Below are positions 1-7,819 of a stretch of 15,700 nt of DNA, in pieces; position 1 is the stretch's first letter; each line of letters starts with the position of its first letter. Location of the stretch: contig JACMIV010000154.1 of assembly GCA_014380965.1 (NCBI GenBank), positions 1 through 15,700 on the forward strand, written 5' to 3'. The notes beneath the pieces were generated by a model. It had not been told where the DNA came from. It saw only the letters and a program-made list of their open reading frames with translations, and ran no database searches. Origin of the DNA: Rhizobiaceae bacterium. GTDB lineage: Bacteria; Pseudomonadota; Alphaproteobacteria; Rhizobiales; Rhizobiaceae. The translations under genes and the position numbers were made by a program.

Positions 1-926
1 GCGGGCGCCGCGTCCGAGGCGCGGACGAGCGGCACCATCACGTCGGCCGCCGTCAAGACGTTCAGCGGGTTCATCTGGGTGACGAAGGCCGAGACGTAGT
101 CGTTGGCAGGGCGCATCACGATATCCTGCGCGGTGCCGACCTGGATGATGCGTCCGCCTTCCATGATGGCGATGCGGTTGCCAAGCTTGAAGGCCTCGTC
201 GAGATCGTGGCTGACGAAGATTATGGTCTTCTTGAGCTGTGCCTGGACCTCCAGAAGCTCGTCTTGAAGGCGGGATCGGATGAGGGGGTCCAGCGCCGAA
301 AAGGGCTCGTCCATCAGAAGGATCGGGGCGTTCGTGGCAAAGGCGCGGGCAAGGCCGACGCGCTGCTGCATGCCGCCGGAGAGCTCGCCCACGAGCGAGT
401 TCGCGCGCTCGGCAAGGCCCACGAGCTCGAGCTGGCGCATCACCGCCTCGTGCCGCTCGGCCTTCGACTGGCCGGCGAGCTCGAGGCCGAGGCCGACATT
501 TTCGGCGACTGTTCGCCAGGGCAGGAGGGCGAATTGCTGGAATACCATCGCCACCTCGTGGCGTCGCAGTTCCCGCAAGCGCTTGGCGCCGCAGTCCTTC
601 GGATCGACGGGCCCGCGGCCCGTATCGATGACGACGCGGCCGCGAGTGATCGGAGCGAGCCCGTTGACCGCGCGGATGAGCGTCGACTTGCCCGAGCCCG
701 ACAGGCCCATCAGGACTGCGATCTCGCCCGCGGCGATGTCGAGCGAAGCATCGGCGACGCCGAGCATCGTGCCGGTCTCCTGCCGGATCGTTTCGCGCGT
801 CGCCTTTCGGTCGATGAGAGGAAGCGCATCGTCGGCTCGTCTGCCGAAGACGATCGAGACGTTCTGGAACGAGACGATGGGCTTGGCGGCAGGCACCGTC
901 TTTTGCAGGGAGGGAGCGGAACTCAT
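1..926 (-). CDS. choV: Choline ABC transporter ATP-binding protein ChoV (3' end outside window)
   Basis: This is the ATPase subunit that powers choline import from the inner face of the membrane. From the ATG at 926 the frame stays open to the left edge, giving 308 visible codons; the C-terminus is missing. Visible motifs, in order: Walker A GLSGSGKST with Lys80, Q-loop region VFQQFALLPWRTVAEN, ABC signature LSGGM, Walker B ILLMDEPFSALDP with Asp206 and Glu207, and the switch histidine in VSHDLDEAF. The segment after the nucleotide-binding domain (QMNPLNVLTAADVM) is like that of the choline/betaine (ProV/OpuAA) branch. The ATG overlaps the choW stop by four bases (ATGA), which suggests translational coupling. 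The choline assignment rests mainly on the adjacent ChoX. Without that neighbour it could only be called a quaternary-amine transporter ATPase. Confidence 0.9.
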   Translation of the reverse strand, partial: MSSAPSLQKTVPAAKPIVSFQNVSIVFGRRADDALPLIDRKATRETIRQETGTMLGVADASLDIAAGEIAVLMGLSGSGKSTLIRAVNGLAPITRGRVVIDTGRGPVDPKDCGAKRLRELRRHEVAMVFQQFALLPWRTVAENVGLGLELAGQSKAERHEAVMRQLELVGLAERANSLVGELSGGMQQRVGLARAFATNAPILLMDEPFSALDPLIRSRLQDELLEVQAQLKKTIIFVSHDLDEAFKLGNRIAIMEGGRIIQVGTAQDIVMRPANDYVSAFVTQMNPLNVLTAADVMVPLVRASDAAP

Positions 927-1765
927 CGGCGGCCTCCTTCGTCGACCCGGAAGAAGCGATCGAGGATGATGGCGAGGAGCACGATCGCCAGCCCCGCTTC
1001 AAAACCGTTGCCGACATTGATCGAATTCAGCGCCCGAAGCACCGGCACGCCGAGGCCGGGCGCGCCGACGAGGGCCGCGATGACGACCATCGAGAGCGAG
1101 AGCATGATCGTCTGCGTCAGTCCCGCCATGATTTGAGGCGCGGCATAGGGAATTTCGACCTTCATCAGTCGCTGGAAGGCCGTTGCGCCGAAGGCGTCGC
1201 CGGCTTCGAGGAGCTGCAGCGGCGTCGAGGCGATGCCGAGGCGGGTGAGGCGGATCGGCGAGGGGAGGGCGAAGATGACGGTGGCCACGAGCCCCGGCAC
1301 CATGCCGAGGCCGAAGAGGATCAGCGCCGGGATGAGATAGACGAAGGTCGGGATCGTCTGCATCAGGTCGAGGACGGGGCGGAGCGCGGCATAGAGCCAG
1401 GGCCGCCGCGCCGCAGCGATGCCGATCGGCACGCCGATGACCATGCAGACGGTGGTCGAGGCGATGACGAGCGCCAGCGTCTGGGTCGTCTCCTCCCAGT
1501 AGCCGAGATTGATGATGAGGAGGAAGCCGAGCACCGTGAAGATCGTGATCGGGATCGAGCGCCGCATGGCATAGGCGATGAGCGCGAAGGCGCCGACCAC
1601 GACGAAGGCGTGCGGCGTCTCCAGCAGCCAGAGGATCGCGTCGATGAAACCCTCGAGCCCGGCCTGGATCGCATCGAAGAAGCCGGTAAAATTCGTCGTC
1701 AGCCAGTCGACGAAGGCTTCGGCGTAGTTGCCGATCGGCAGGCGATTTGCTTCGAGCCATTCCAC
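923..1765 (-). CDS. choW: Choline ABC transporter permease ChoW
   Basis: This is a 280-residue inner-membrane permease that should form the choline channel and dock on ChoV. Hydrophobic segments lie near residues 52-68, 71-89, 97-118, 134-168, 221-240 and 256-271. A binding-protein-dependent transport EAA-type loop lies around residues 187-206 (LLEAGDAFGAT), the part expected to contact the ATPase. The N-terminal soluble stretch and the length fit the ProW/OpuAB/ChoW family. The frame begins with GTG at 1765; I see no strong ribosome-binding site, and a nearby ATG at 1760 is in another frame. It lies 106 bases downstream of choX and overlaps choV by four bases, so it is the middle gene of a choX-choW-choV operon. 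Confidence 0.92.
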   Translation of the reverse strand: MEWLEANRLPIGNYAEAFVDWLTTNFTGFFDAIQAGLEGFIDAILWLLETPHAFVVVGAFALIAYAMRRSIPITIFTVLGFLLIINLGYWEETTQTLALVIASTTVCMVIGVPIGIAAARRPWLYAALRPVLDLMQTIPTFVYLIPALILFGLGMVPGLVATVIFALPSPIRLTRLGIASTPLQLLEAGDAFGATAFQRLMKVEIPYAAPQIMAGLTQTIMLSLSMVVIAALVGAPGLGVPVLRALNSINVGNGFEAGLAIVLLAIILDRFFRVDEGGRR

Positions 1766-1804
1766 GTGAGGATGCCGCTCTCGTCTTTCGGAGGAGTTGG
1801 GACG

Positions 1805-1824
1805 GGCGCCGTCCGGTCGGCGCC
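1805..1824 (-). promoter_or_regulatory. Intercistronic hairpin between choX and choW
   Basis: Perfect 7-bp inverted repeat: GGCGCCG at 1805-1811 and CGGCGCC at 1818-1824, with six-base loop TCCGGT. It lies in the 106-base gap between the choX stop and the choW start. On the transcribed strand it is not followed by a T-run, so it is unlikely to be an efficient intrinsic terminator. Inference: it may protect the 3' end of choX mRNA after processing, giving more binding protein than permease, as is common in ABC operons that begin with the binding-protein gene. Confidence 0.5.
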
Positions 1825-1871
1825 TGTCAATGGTCCTGGTCGCGGCACCTATGATGTCGCCGTGCCCATCG

Positions 1872-2819
1872 TCAGGAGACGCCGAGCGCAGCCTTCACCG
1901 CGGCAAGACCGTCCTGTCCGTCCAGCGTCTTCACGCCGGACAGCCACGTGTCCAACGCGCCGGGATTTGCTTTCAGCCATTCCGTCGCCGCATCCGCAGG
2001 CTCTTCGCCGCCGTCGAGGATCGCGCCCATGATGACGTTCTCCATCTCGATGGTGAAGGTCATGTTCTTCAGAAGCGCGCCCACGTTCGGGCATTCGCTC
2101 GTATAGCCCTTGCGCGTAACCGTGTGGACGGTTGCGCCGCCGAAGTTCGGGCCGAAATAGGCGTCGCCGCCGTCGAGATAGGCGATCTCGAAGTTCGAGT
2201 TCATCGGATGCGGCGCCCAGCCGAGGAAGACGATGGGCTTTTCCGCCTTCGTCGCGCGGGCGACCTGGCTCAGCATGCCCTGCTCGGACGAGGCCACGAG
2301 CTCGAAGTCCTTGGTGCCGAAGTCGTTTGTCTCGATCATCTTGACGACAAGGCTGTTACCGTCGTTGCCGGGCTCGATGCCGTAGATCTTGTTGTCGAGG
2401 TCGGCGCCGAATTTCGGCAGGTCGGCGAAGCTCTTGAGGCCCTTGTCGTAGAGATACTTCGGAACGGCGAGGGTGTATTTAGCACCTTCAAGATTGGTCG
2501 AGATGCGCTCGATCGAGCCTTCGTCGATGTATTTCGCGACGTCGCCGGACTGGGCCGGCATCCAGTTGCCGAGAAACGCGTCGAGATCGTCGTTCTTCAA
2601 CGAGGCGAAGGTGACGGGAACCGACAGGATCTTGACGTCCGGCGTGTAGCCGAGCCCTTTCAGGATCTCCCCGGCGACGGCGGTCGTCGCGGTGATGTCG
2701 GTCCAGCCGACATCCGACAGGCGGACCGTCGCGCAGCTTTCGGCCTCCTGGGCAAGGGTGGGTCCCGACAAAGCTGCGAGGATCGCGGCCGCTGCGGTCA
2801 ATCTGAGGGTCAGTGTCAT
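1872..2819 (-). CDS. choX: Periplasmic choline-binding protein ChoX
   Basis: This 315-residue substrate-binding protein captures choline in the periplasm for ChoW-ChoV. A signal peptide occupies residues 1-23, with cleavage likely after TLA. The mature part closely follows Sinorhizobium meliloti ChoX as I recall it. All ligand-box residues are present at a constant offset of four: Trp39, Asp41, Trp86, Tyr115, Asn152 and Trp201, matching known Trp43, Asp45, Trp90, Tyr119, Asn156 and Trp205. That pattern supports choline rather than proline-betaine specificity. Cysteines at residue 29 and in TSECPN could form the family disulfide. The ATG at 2819 has AAAGGA at 2829-2834. It is the first gene of the operon. 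The TetR-type regulator found beside choXWV in S. meliloti is not here; instead an Lrp-type gene lies upstream on the same strand. Confidence 0.96.
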   Translation of the reverse strand: MTLTLRLTAAAAILAALSGPTLAQEAESCATVRLSDVGWTDITATTAVAGEILKGLGYTPDVKILSVPVTFASLKNDDLDAFLGNWMPAQSGDVAKYIDEGSIERISTNLEGAKYTLAVPKYLYDKGLKSFADLPKFGADLDNKIYGIEPGNDGNSLVVKMIETNDFGTKDFELVASSEQGMLSQVARATKAEKPIVFLGWAPHPMNSNFEIAYLDGGDAYFGPNFGGATVHTVTRKGYTSECPNVGALLKNMTFTIEMENVIMGAILDGGEEPADAATEWLKANPGALDTWLSGVKTLDGQDGLAAVKAALGVS

Positions 2820-2916
2820 CGGAATCGATCCTTTGGTTGTCGGGCTGATCTAGGCAGTGGTTATGCGGCTGTCCTCGTGGCGGCGGGTCGGACCGCAGGC
2901 AGGAGACCCGGGTTGT

Positions 2917-2930
2917 GATAGGCGACTATC
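2917..2930. promoter_or_regulatory. Inverted repeat upstream of choX, possible operator
   Basis: Perfect 5-bp dyad GATAG-GCGA-CTATC, about 100 bases upstream of the choX start, in the 221-base gap between choX and the Lrp-type gene. It could be a binding site for a regulator of choline uptake. It is short and no partner protein is known from the window, so this is only a suggestion. I see no convincing intrinsic terminator for the upstream regulator in the same gap. Confidence 0.2.
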
Positions 2931-3040
2931 GCGGAGGCCCCGTTATGGCGCAAGCGAGGTCATCTTTCGGCTGCTCCGATTAGTTTGCCAATCCGACCCG
3001 GTCGAACGCCGAAAAACGACAGGCCGTGGCGCAAATTTCC

Positions 3041-3502
3041 TCACAGTGCGATCGCTGCCGAATTCTTGATCTCCTCCATGACGGCATAGGTGTGGGTCTC
3101 GCGGATCCCGGGCAGCGTCAGCAGGGCGTCGGAGAGGAAGGCGCGATAGGCGGTCATGTCCTTGACGCGCGCCTTGACGAGATAGTCGAATCCGCCGGCC
3201 ACCATGTGGCACTCCATGATGTCGGCGTTCGCCTTGGCCGCGGCCGCGAAGGCGGTGAAGACGTCGTCGGTCGTCCTCTCCAGCCGGATCTCGACGAAGA
3301 CGATCATCCCGCGACCGAGCTTCTCCGGGCAGAGCCGGGCGGAGTAGCCGAGGATATAGCCGTCCCGCGTCAGGCGCTTGACGCGCTCGGCGGTCGCCGT
3401 CGGCGAAAGGTGAACGCGTTCGGCCAACTCGGTATTCGTCAGCCGGCCTTCGGCTTGCAGCTCTGCGAGGATTTTCCGGTCTTTGCGGTCGATGTCCGTC
3501 AT
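3041..3502 (-). CDS. putR: Lrp/AsnC-family regulator, probable proline-responsive PutR
   Basis: This is a 153-residue leucine-responsive-type transcription factor. An N-terminal winged helix-turn-helix (about residues 4-60, with LTNTELAERVHLSPTATAERV as recognition region) is followed by a RAM effector/oligomerisation domain (about 65-140). The segments GFDYLVKARVKDMTAYR and LPGIRETHTYAVMEE are very close to E. coli Lrp. It is transcribed divergently from putA across a 118-base gap. This is the arrangement of PutR in Agrobacterium and Rhodobacter, an Lrp-type protein that activates putA when proline is present. The function is therefore inferred from context; a broader Lrp role is possible. 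The ATG at 3502 is preceded by GGGGAG and by a closer GAGG. Confidence 0.85.
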   Translation of the reverse strand: MTDIDRKDRKILAELQAEGRLTNTELAERVHLSPTATAERVKRLTRDGYILGYSARLCPEKLGRGMIVFVEIRLERTTDDVFTAFAAAAKANADIMECHMVAGGFDYLVKARVKDMTAYRAFLSDALLTLPGIRETHTYAVMEEIKNSAAIAL

Positions 3503-3620
3503 TCCTCAGTCAATCTCCCCATTTCGCCGTGAAAGTCACGCTCGATCACCGCGAATTCAGTGAGAAGGCCACCCGGCTCCCCTGCTATTCAACAATCGCC
3601 TCCAACGATCGGGACCCGCC
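3503..3620. promoter_or_regulatory. Divergent putR-putA control region
   Basis: This 118-base gap must hold both promoters and any Lrp-type sites. It contains a small dyad GTGA-AAG-TCAC at 3529-3539 and AT-richer patches around 3553-3560 and 3586-3597 (TATTCAACAAT), where opening or regulator binding is plausible. No confident -35/-10 pair could be assigned on either strand. putA has GGGA about eight bases before its ATG. Confidence 0.45.
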
Positions 3621-6600
3621 ATGCCGAACGCCGTCGCCGCCTTCTCCGCGCCCTTCGCTCCCGACGACGATGCCGCCGTCCGCAGCCTTCTATCGAGTGC
3701 CTCGCGTTGGACGCACGACGAGGCCGCAGTCGACCGGACGGCGCGCCATTTCATCAAGACGATCCGCGGCAAGGCCGGCGGCATCGGCGGCGTCGAGGAT
3801 TTCCTTCGCGAGTTCGGGCTGTCGACCCGCGAGGGTCTGGCGCTGATGGTGCTGGCCGAAGCGCTTTTGCGCGTGCCCGATCCCTCGACGCAGGATCGGC
3901 TGATCGAGGACAAGGTCGGTGCCGGCGACTGGGCGAACCACGAGGGCGGCGAGGACCGGATGTTGACGGCGGCCTCTGCCTGGGCGCTCGGTGTTTCTGC
4001 TCGCATCATCCGGCCGGGCGAAACGCCGACTGGCGTCATCTCCTCGCTCGTCAAGCGGATGGGCGCGCCGGCGGTACGCACGGCGACGAAGCAGGCGATG
4101 CGCTTTCTCGGCCGCCATTTCGTGCTCGGCGAGACGATCGGCGATGCGCTGGAGCGTGCTCGCGCCTTCGAGAAGCGTGGCTACCGCCATTCCTACGACA
4201 TGCTGGGCGAGGGCGCCCGGACGGCGGAAGACGCGAGGCGCTATCTCAAGTCCTATTCGGATGCGATCGACGCCATCGGCCGCAAGGCCGGCAACAAGGC
4301 GCTGCCCGACCGGCCGGGCATCTCGATCAAGCTTTCGGCCCTCCACCCGCGCTATCAGGCGACGAACCGGGCAAAGGTCCTTGCCGACCTCGTGCCCCTC
4401 CTCGTCGACCTCGCGAAGAAGGCGAAGAGCTACCAGCTCAACCTCACCGTCGATGCGGAGGAGGCCGACCGGCTGGAACTCTCGCTCGACGTCATCGACG
4501 CCGTCGTGCGCGCCTCCGACTTTTCTGGCTGGGATGGGTTCGGTCTCGCCATCCAGGCCTATCAGAAGCGCACCCTCGCCGTGATCGACCATGTCGAGGC
4601 GCTCGCCAAGGAGGCCGGCATCCGCATGATGGTGCGTCTCGTCAAGGGCGCCTACTGGGACACCGAGATCAAGCATGCGCAGGAAAAGGGCGTCGCCGGT
4701 TTTCCCGTCTATACCCGGAAGCCCGCGACCGACCTCTCCTATCTCGTCGCGGCTCGCGCGCTGCTCGACCGACGCGAGACGCTCTACCCGCAGTTCGCGA
4801 CCCACAACGCGTTGACCGTGGCGACCATCCTCGAAATGGCGGGCGATCTCGCCTCGAAAGACGGACCGGTCGGCTTCGAGTTCCAGCGCTTGCATGGCAT
4901 GGGCGAAGCGCTTTACGAGGCCCTGCGGGAGAGGACCGGCGAGGCGGTCTCCTGCCGCATCTACGCGCCGGTCGGCGGCTACCGTGACCTCCTCGCCTAT
5001 CTCGTTCGCCGCCTTCTCGAAAACGGCGCCAACTCCTCCTTCGTCGCCAAGGTCGGCGACGCGGACGTGCCGGTCGAAAGCCTGCTCGAACGCCCGCGCG
5101 AACTTCTTGCCGAAGGCCCCGCACGCCATTCGAAGATCGTTCTCCCGGCCGATATCTTCGGCAGACGCCGAAATTCCTCGGGCGTCGAGTTCGGCGAACG
5201 GCAGGCGCTCGACGCTTTCCTCGCTTCTCGCGACCGCGCAAAGCTTGACAGGCTGGAGGCCCGCTGCCGTTTCGACGGTGCGGCCCATGGTCCGCGCGGC
5301 GAGATCGTCTCTCCCGTCGACGGCGGCGTCGTCGGTCACGTCCATCCCCTGACGGCTGACGGCGCGAGCGCGCTGATGGACGAGGCCCGTCGCCACGTCT
5401 CCTCAGCCGAACGGGTTCCGGCCGCCAGGCGCGCCGCCTCCTTGCGCAAGGCCGCCGACCTTCTCGAGGCCCGGCGAGGCTTCTACATGGCGCTGCTTGC
5501 CGCCGAGGCCGGCAAGACGGTCGACGACGGCATCGCCGAAATCCGCGAGGCGGTCGATTTCCTGCGTTTCTATGCCGAAGAGGCCGAGCGGCTCTTTTCC
5601 GCTCCCGTCGCGCTGCCCGGCCCGACCGGCGAGGACAACAAGCTTCTCTACCGCTCGCGCGGGGTGATCGTCGCCATATCGCCCTGGAATTTCCCGCTCG
5701 CGATCTTTCTCGGCCAGGTCGCGGCTGCGCTCGCCGCCGGCAACGTCGTCGTCGCCAAGCCTGCCGAGCAAACGCCGCTCGTCGCAGCCAGCGCCCTGTC
5801 GCTCCTGATCGAGGCCGGCATCTCGCCGGACGCACTGCATCTGGCACCAGGCGATGGTTCCGTTGGGGCGGCGCTCGTCGCTCATCCCGCCAATGCCGGC
5901 GTCGCCTTCACTGGTTCGACCGAGACCGCCTTCGCCATCAACCGCGCGCTCGCTGCTCGCACGACCGCGATCGCGCCGCTGATCGCCGAGACCGGCGGAA
6001 TTAACGCCCTCATCGTCGATGCGACGGCGTTGCCCGAGCAGGTCGCCGACGACGTCGTCAATTCCGCCTTCCGCAGCGCCGGCCAGCGTTGCTCGGCGCT
6101 GCGGCTCCTGTTCGTCCAGGAGGACGTCGCGGAGAGAATGACGCAGATGATCGCGGGCGCCGCCGCCGAACTCGTAATCGGCGACCCCCGCGATGTCGCG
6201 ACGGACATCGGCCCCGTCATCGACGCCGAACAGAAACGGATGCTGCTCGCCCATATCGAGCGCATGCGCGGGCGCCAGACCGTCCGCTACGCCGGCGACA
6301 CGCCCGCCGATCTCCCGCGAGGCGGCCATTACGTCGCGCCCCACATCGTCGAGCTCGACCGGGCCGAAGCCCTGAGCGAAGAGATATTCGGCCCGATCCT
6401 CCACATCGTACGCTGGAAGGCCGGCGAACTCGGCAAGGTCTGCGATGCCATCGAGAAGACCGGCTTCGGCCTCACGCTCGGCGTCCACAGCCGGATCGAC
6501 GAGACGATCCGCGAGGTGAACGAGCGACTCGCCGTCGGCAACATCTACGTCAACCGCAACATGATCGGCGCCATCGTCGGCTCGCAGCCCTTCGGCGGCT

Positions 6601-6734
6601 CCGGCCTCTCGGGCACCGGCCCGAAGGCAGGCGGCCCGAATTACGTCGCGCGCTTCGCCCGCGAGCAGGTGGTTTCGACGAACACGGCGGCGGCCGGCGG
6701 GAATGCGAGCCTCATCTCGATGGATGCGGCGTAG
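3621..6734 (+). CDS. putA: Bifunctional proline dehydrogenase / pyrroline-5-carboxylate dehydrogenase PutA
   Basis: This 1037-residue enzyme oxidises proline to glutamate in two steps, using FAD and then NAD. The proline dehydrogenase barrel (about residues 150-480) shows ISIKLSALHPRY, RLVKGAYWD with Lys342, FEFQRLHGM and the substrate-binding arginine pair Arg463-Arg464 in LAYLVRRLLENG. The aldehyde dehydrogenase domain (about 530-1010) shows SPWNFPLAIF, the NAD-binding FTGST, general base Glu790 in AETGG, catalytic Cys824 in GQRCSA and EIFGPI. There is no N-terminal ribbon-helix-helix domain, so this is a short-type PutA (as in Bradyrhizobium, about 1000 residues). It cannot act as its own repressor as in E. 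coli. Control is therefore expected from the divergent Lrp-type regulator. All key catalytic residues are intact. Confidence 0.97.
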   Translation: MPNAVAAFSAPFAPDDDAAVRSLLSSASRWTHDEAAVDRTARHFIKTIRGKAGGIGGVEDFLREFGLSTREGLALMVLAEALLRVPDPSTQDRLIEDKVGAGDWANHEGGEDRMLTAASAWALGVSARIIRPGETPTGVISSLVKRMGAPAVRTATKQAMRFLGRHFVLGETIGDALERARAFEKRGYRHSYDMLGEGARTAEDARRYLKSYSDAIDAIGRKAGNKALPDRPGISIKLSALHPRYQATNRAKVLADLVPLLVDLAKKAKSYQLNLTVDAEEADRLELSLDVIDAVVRASDFSGWDGFGLAIQAYQKRTLAVIDHVEALAKEAGIRMMVRLVKGAYWDTEIKHAQEKGVAGFPVYTRKPATDLSYLVAARALLDRRETLYPQFATHNALTVATILEMAGDLASKDGPVGFEFQRLHGMGEALYEALRERTGEAVSCRIYAPVGGYRDLLAYLVRRLLENGANSSFVAKVGDADVPVESLLERPRELLAEGPARHSKIVLPADIFGRRRNSSGVEFGERQALDAFLASRDRAKLDRLEARCRFDGAAHGPRGEIVSPVDGGVVGHVHPLTADGASALMDEARRHVSSAERVPAARRAASLRKAADLLEARRGFYMALLAAEAGKTVDDGIAEIREAVDFLRFYAEEAERLFSAPVALPGPTGEDNKLLYRSRGVIVAISPWNFPLAIFLGQVAAALAAGNVVVAKPAEQTPLVAASALSLLIEAGISPDALHLAPGDGSVGAALVAHPANAGVAFTGSTETAFAINRALAARTTAIAPLIAETGGINALIVDATALPEQVADDVVNSAFRSAGQRCSALRLLFVQEDVAERMTQMIAGAAAELVIGDPRDVATDIGPVIDAEQKRMLLAHIERMRGRQTVRYAGDTPADLPRGGHYVAPHIVELDRAEALSEEIFGPILHIVRWKAGELGKVCDAIEKTGFGLTLGVHSRIDETIREVNERLAVGNIYVNRNMIGAIVGSQPFGGSGLSGTGPKAGGPNYVARFAREQVVSTNTAAAGGNASLISMDAA

Positions 6735-6742
6735 AGGGCCAG

Positions 6743-6770
6743 GGGCAGCTCGTCAGCTTGGTGACGGCCC
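6743..6770. terminator. Possible stem-loop at the putA/DUF1428 convergent junction
   Basis: The stem GGGC (6743-6746) plus CGTCA (6751-6755) pairs with TGACG (6762-6766) plus GCCC (6767-6770), with an AGCT bulge and a six-base loop. It starts just after the putA stop and includes the stop of the opposite gene. No T-run follows on either strand, so intrinsic termination would be weak. It may serve both convergent transcripts. Confidence 0.3.
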
Positions 6771-7121
6771 GGTGTCGAGGATGACGTCGAAGCCGCCGAA
6801 GATCATCCGTTTGCCGTCGAAAAGCATCGGCTCATCGCCCATGACCGCGCGCATCTCCTCGAAGATCGCTTCCTTCGTCGATTCTCGGACGTCCTTGGAA
6901 GGCCATTCGACCCAGGAGAACACGACGCTCTCGCCAGGTTCCAGCTTCACCGACAGCTTGAAGTCGGTGAGCTTGCCGTCGGGGACGTCGTCTCCCCAGC
7001 ATTCGACGATGCGCGTCGCACCGTGTTTCTTGAATATGGCCGCAGCCTGGTCGGCCTTCTCGCGGTAGGCCTCCCTGCGGTCGCTCGGGATGGGGATCAG
7101 ATAACCGTCGATGTAGGCCAT
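6753..7121 (-). CDS. DUF1428 family protein (YbaA-like)
   Basis: This 122-residue protein matches the DUF1428 family (E. coli YbaA) along its whole length. Family hallmarks are MAYIDGYLIPIP at the start, ATRIVECWGDDVPDGKLTDF in the middle, VVFSWVEWPSKDVR, and the end block MLFDGKRMIFGGFD. The fold is a ferredoxin-like dimeric alpha-beta barrel; the biochemical role is unknown. No signal peptide or membrane segment is visible, so it should be cytosolic. The ATG at 7121 has a strong AAGGAGG at 7129-7135, which fixes the start. The longer frame to 7352 would overlap the upstream gene and is not supported. It lies 32 bases downstream of the SRPBCC gene, so the two are probably co-transcribed. Confidence 0.9.
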   Translation of the reverse strand: MAYIDGYLIPIPSDRREAYREKADQAAAIFKKHGATRIVECWGDDVPDGKLTDFKLSVKLEPGESVVFSWVEWPSKDVRESTKEAIFEEMRAVMGDEPMLFDGKRMIFGGFDVILDTGPSPS

Positions 7122-7153
7122 AGGATTTCCTCCTTGCGATGATCGTTCAGGCG

Positions 7154-7627
7154 TCAGCCGGGCGCTTCCGCTGCTTCGGCGAGGGCTGCAAGCTGTCCCG
7201 CAACGACGCCCCAGCCTTCCTGAAAGCCCATCTCCTGGTGCTGGCGGCAAGCCTCGGCAGTCCAGTGTCGCGCCTTGGCGGTGTAGCGCGTGCCAGTCCC
7301 CTCGGGTTCGAACGTAACGATCATCGTCATGAAGGCCGCCTGCGGCACCCACCCGATCTTGAAGGCATCCGTCGAGACGATCCTGCGATTTGGAACGACT
7401 TCCAGGAAGACGCCCTCATTCGGCATCGCCGTGCCGTCAGGCGCCTGCATGTCCACCCGGCAGATGCCGCCGGGGCGAAGGTCGAATTCGACGCCGGGGG
7501 TTGTGTAGGGTAGCGGCGCCCACCATTCGCCGGTGCGCGTCGTCCAGACGCGGTAGACCGTTTCGGGAGCGGCCGCGATGAAGCGGGTGATGCTGAGCTC
7601 GTGGACTTCGTTCGAGGGCTCCGACAT
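7154..7627 (-). CDS. SRPBCC domain protein, AHSA1/START-like
   Basis: This 157-residue cytosolic protein has a single helix-grip (Bet v1-like) domain of the activator-of-Hsp90-ATPase-homologue type. Visible features are the opening strand ITRFIAAAPETVYRVWT, EWWAPLPYTTPGVEFDLRPGG, the conserved VPNRRIVSTDAF, and the closing helix segment HQEMGFQEGWGVVAGQLAAL. Such proteins bind small hydrophobic ligands or act in stress responses; the substrate cannot be predicted. The chosen ATG at 7627 has GGGAG eight to nine bases upstream. A GTG extension to 7678 adds 17 residues with no family similarity. It leads a likely two-gene operon with the DUF1428 gene, a pairing of two small stress-type proteins. 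Confidence 0.88.
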   Translation of the reverse strand: MSEPSNEVHELSITRFIAAAPETVYRVWTTRTGEWWAPLPYTTPGVEFDLRPGGICRVDMQAPDGTAMPNEGVFLEVVPNRRIVSTDAFKIGWVPQAAFMTMIVTFEPEGTGTRYTAKARHWTAEACRQHQEMGFQEGWGVVAGQLAALAEAAEAPG

Positions 7628-7819
7628 CGTTTTTTCTCCCGGTCGGTCGGTCGATCGTTTCGCCCGCGGGCAGCGCACGGGCCGCGGCGCTGTCTCCGTT
7701 GCGGTAAGGGAATACGATGCCGGGATGCGCGAGGGAAGAGAGTGTCGATGTTGCCGGGCGCCAGCTCCGCACCAGCCACCCCTGCGATCCTTGCTCCTTC
7801 AGACAATTCGCCGAAGACC
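7628..7819. other. Gene-poor stretch ahead of the small RNA candidate
   Basis: No credible protein gene was found on either strand. The frames that are open here have no ribosome-binding site or recognisable domain. The stretch must hold the leftward promoter of the SRPBCC/DUF1428 unit and probably the rightward promoter of the small RNA, but no convincing -35/-10 pair was found. A short CGGT tandem run lies near 7640-7652. CTTGCT at 7790-7795 could be an alphaproteobacterial -35 element, but it lacks a good partner. Confidence 0.4.

Noticed and set aside
207..1136. 309-codon plus-strand frame over choV and choW
   Set aside because: Its course is set by the codon structure of choV on the other strand; the latter shows Walker A, signature and Walker B motifs.
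3690..5396. 568-codon open frame on the minus strand inside putA
   Set aside because: It lies opposite a gene with all PutA catalytic motifs, shows no recognisable domain and has the Arg/Asp/Gly-rich make-up typical of antisense frames in high-GC DNA.
7122..7352. 77-codon N-terminal extension of the DUF1428 protein
   Set aside because: It overlaps the SRPBCC gene and ignores the strong AAGGAGG before the ATG at 7121, where family similarity begins.
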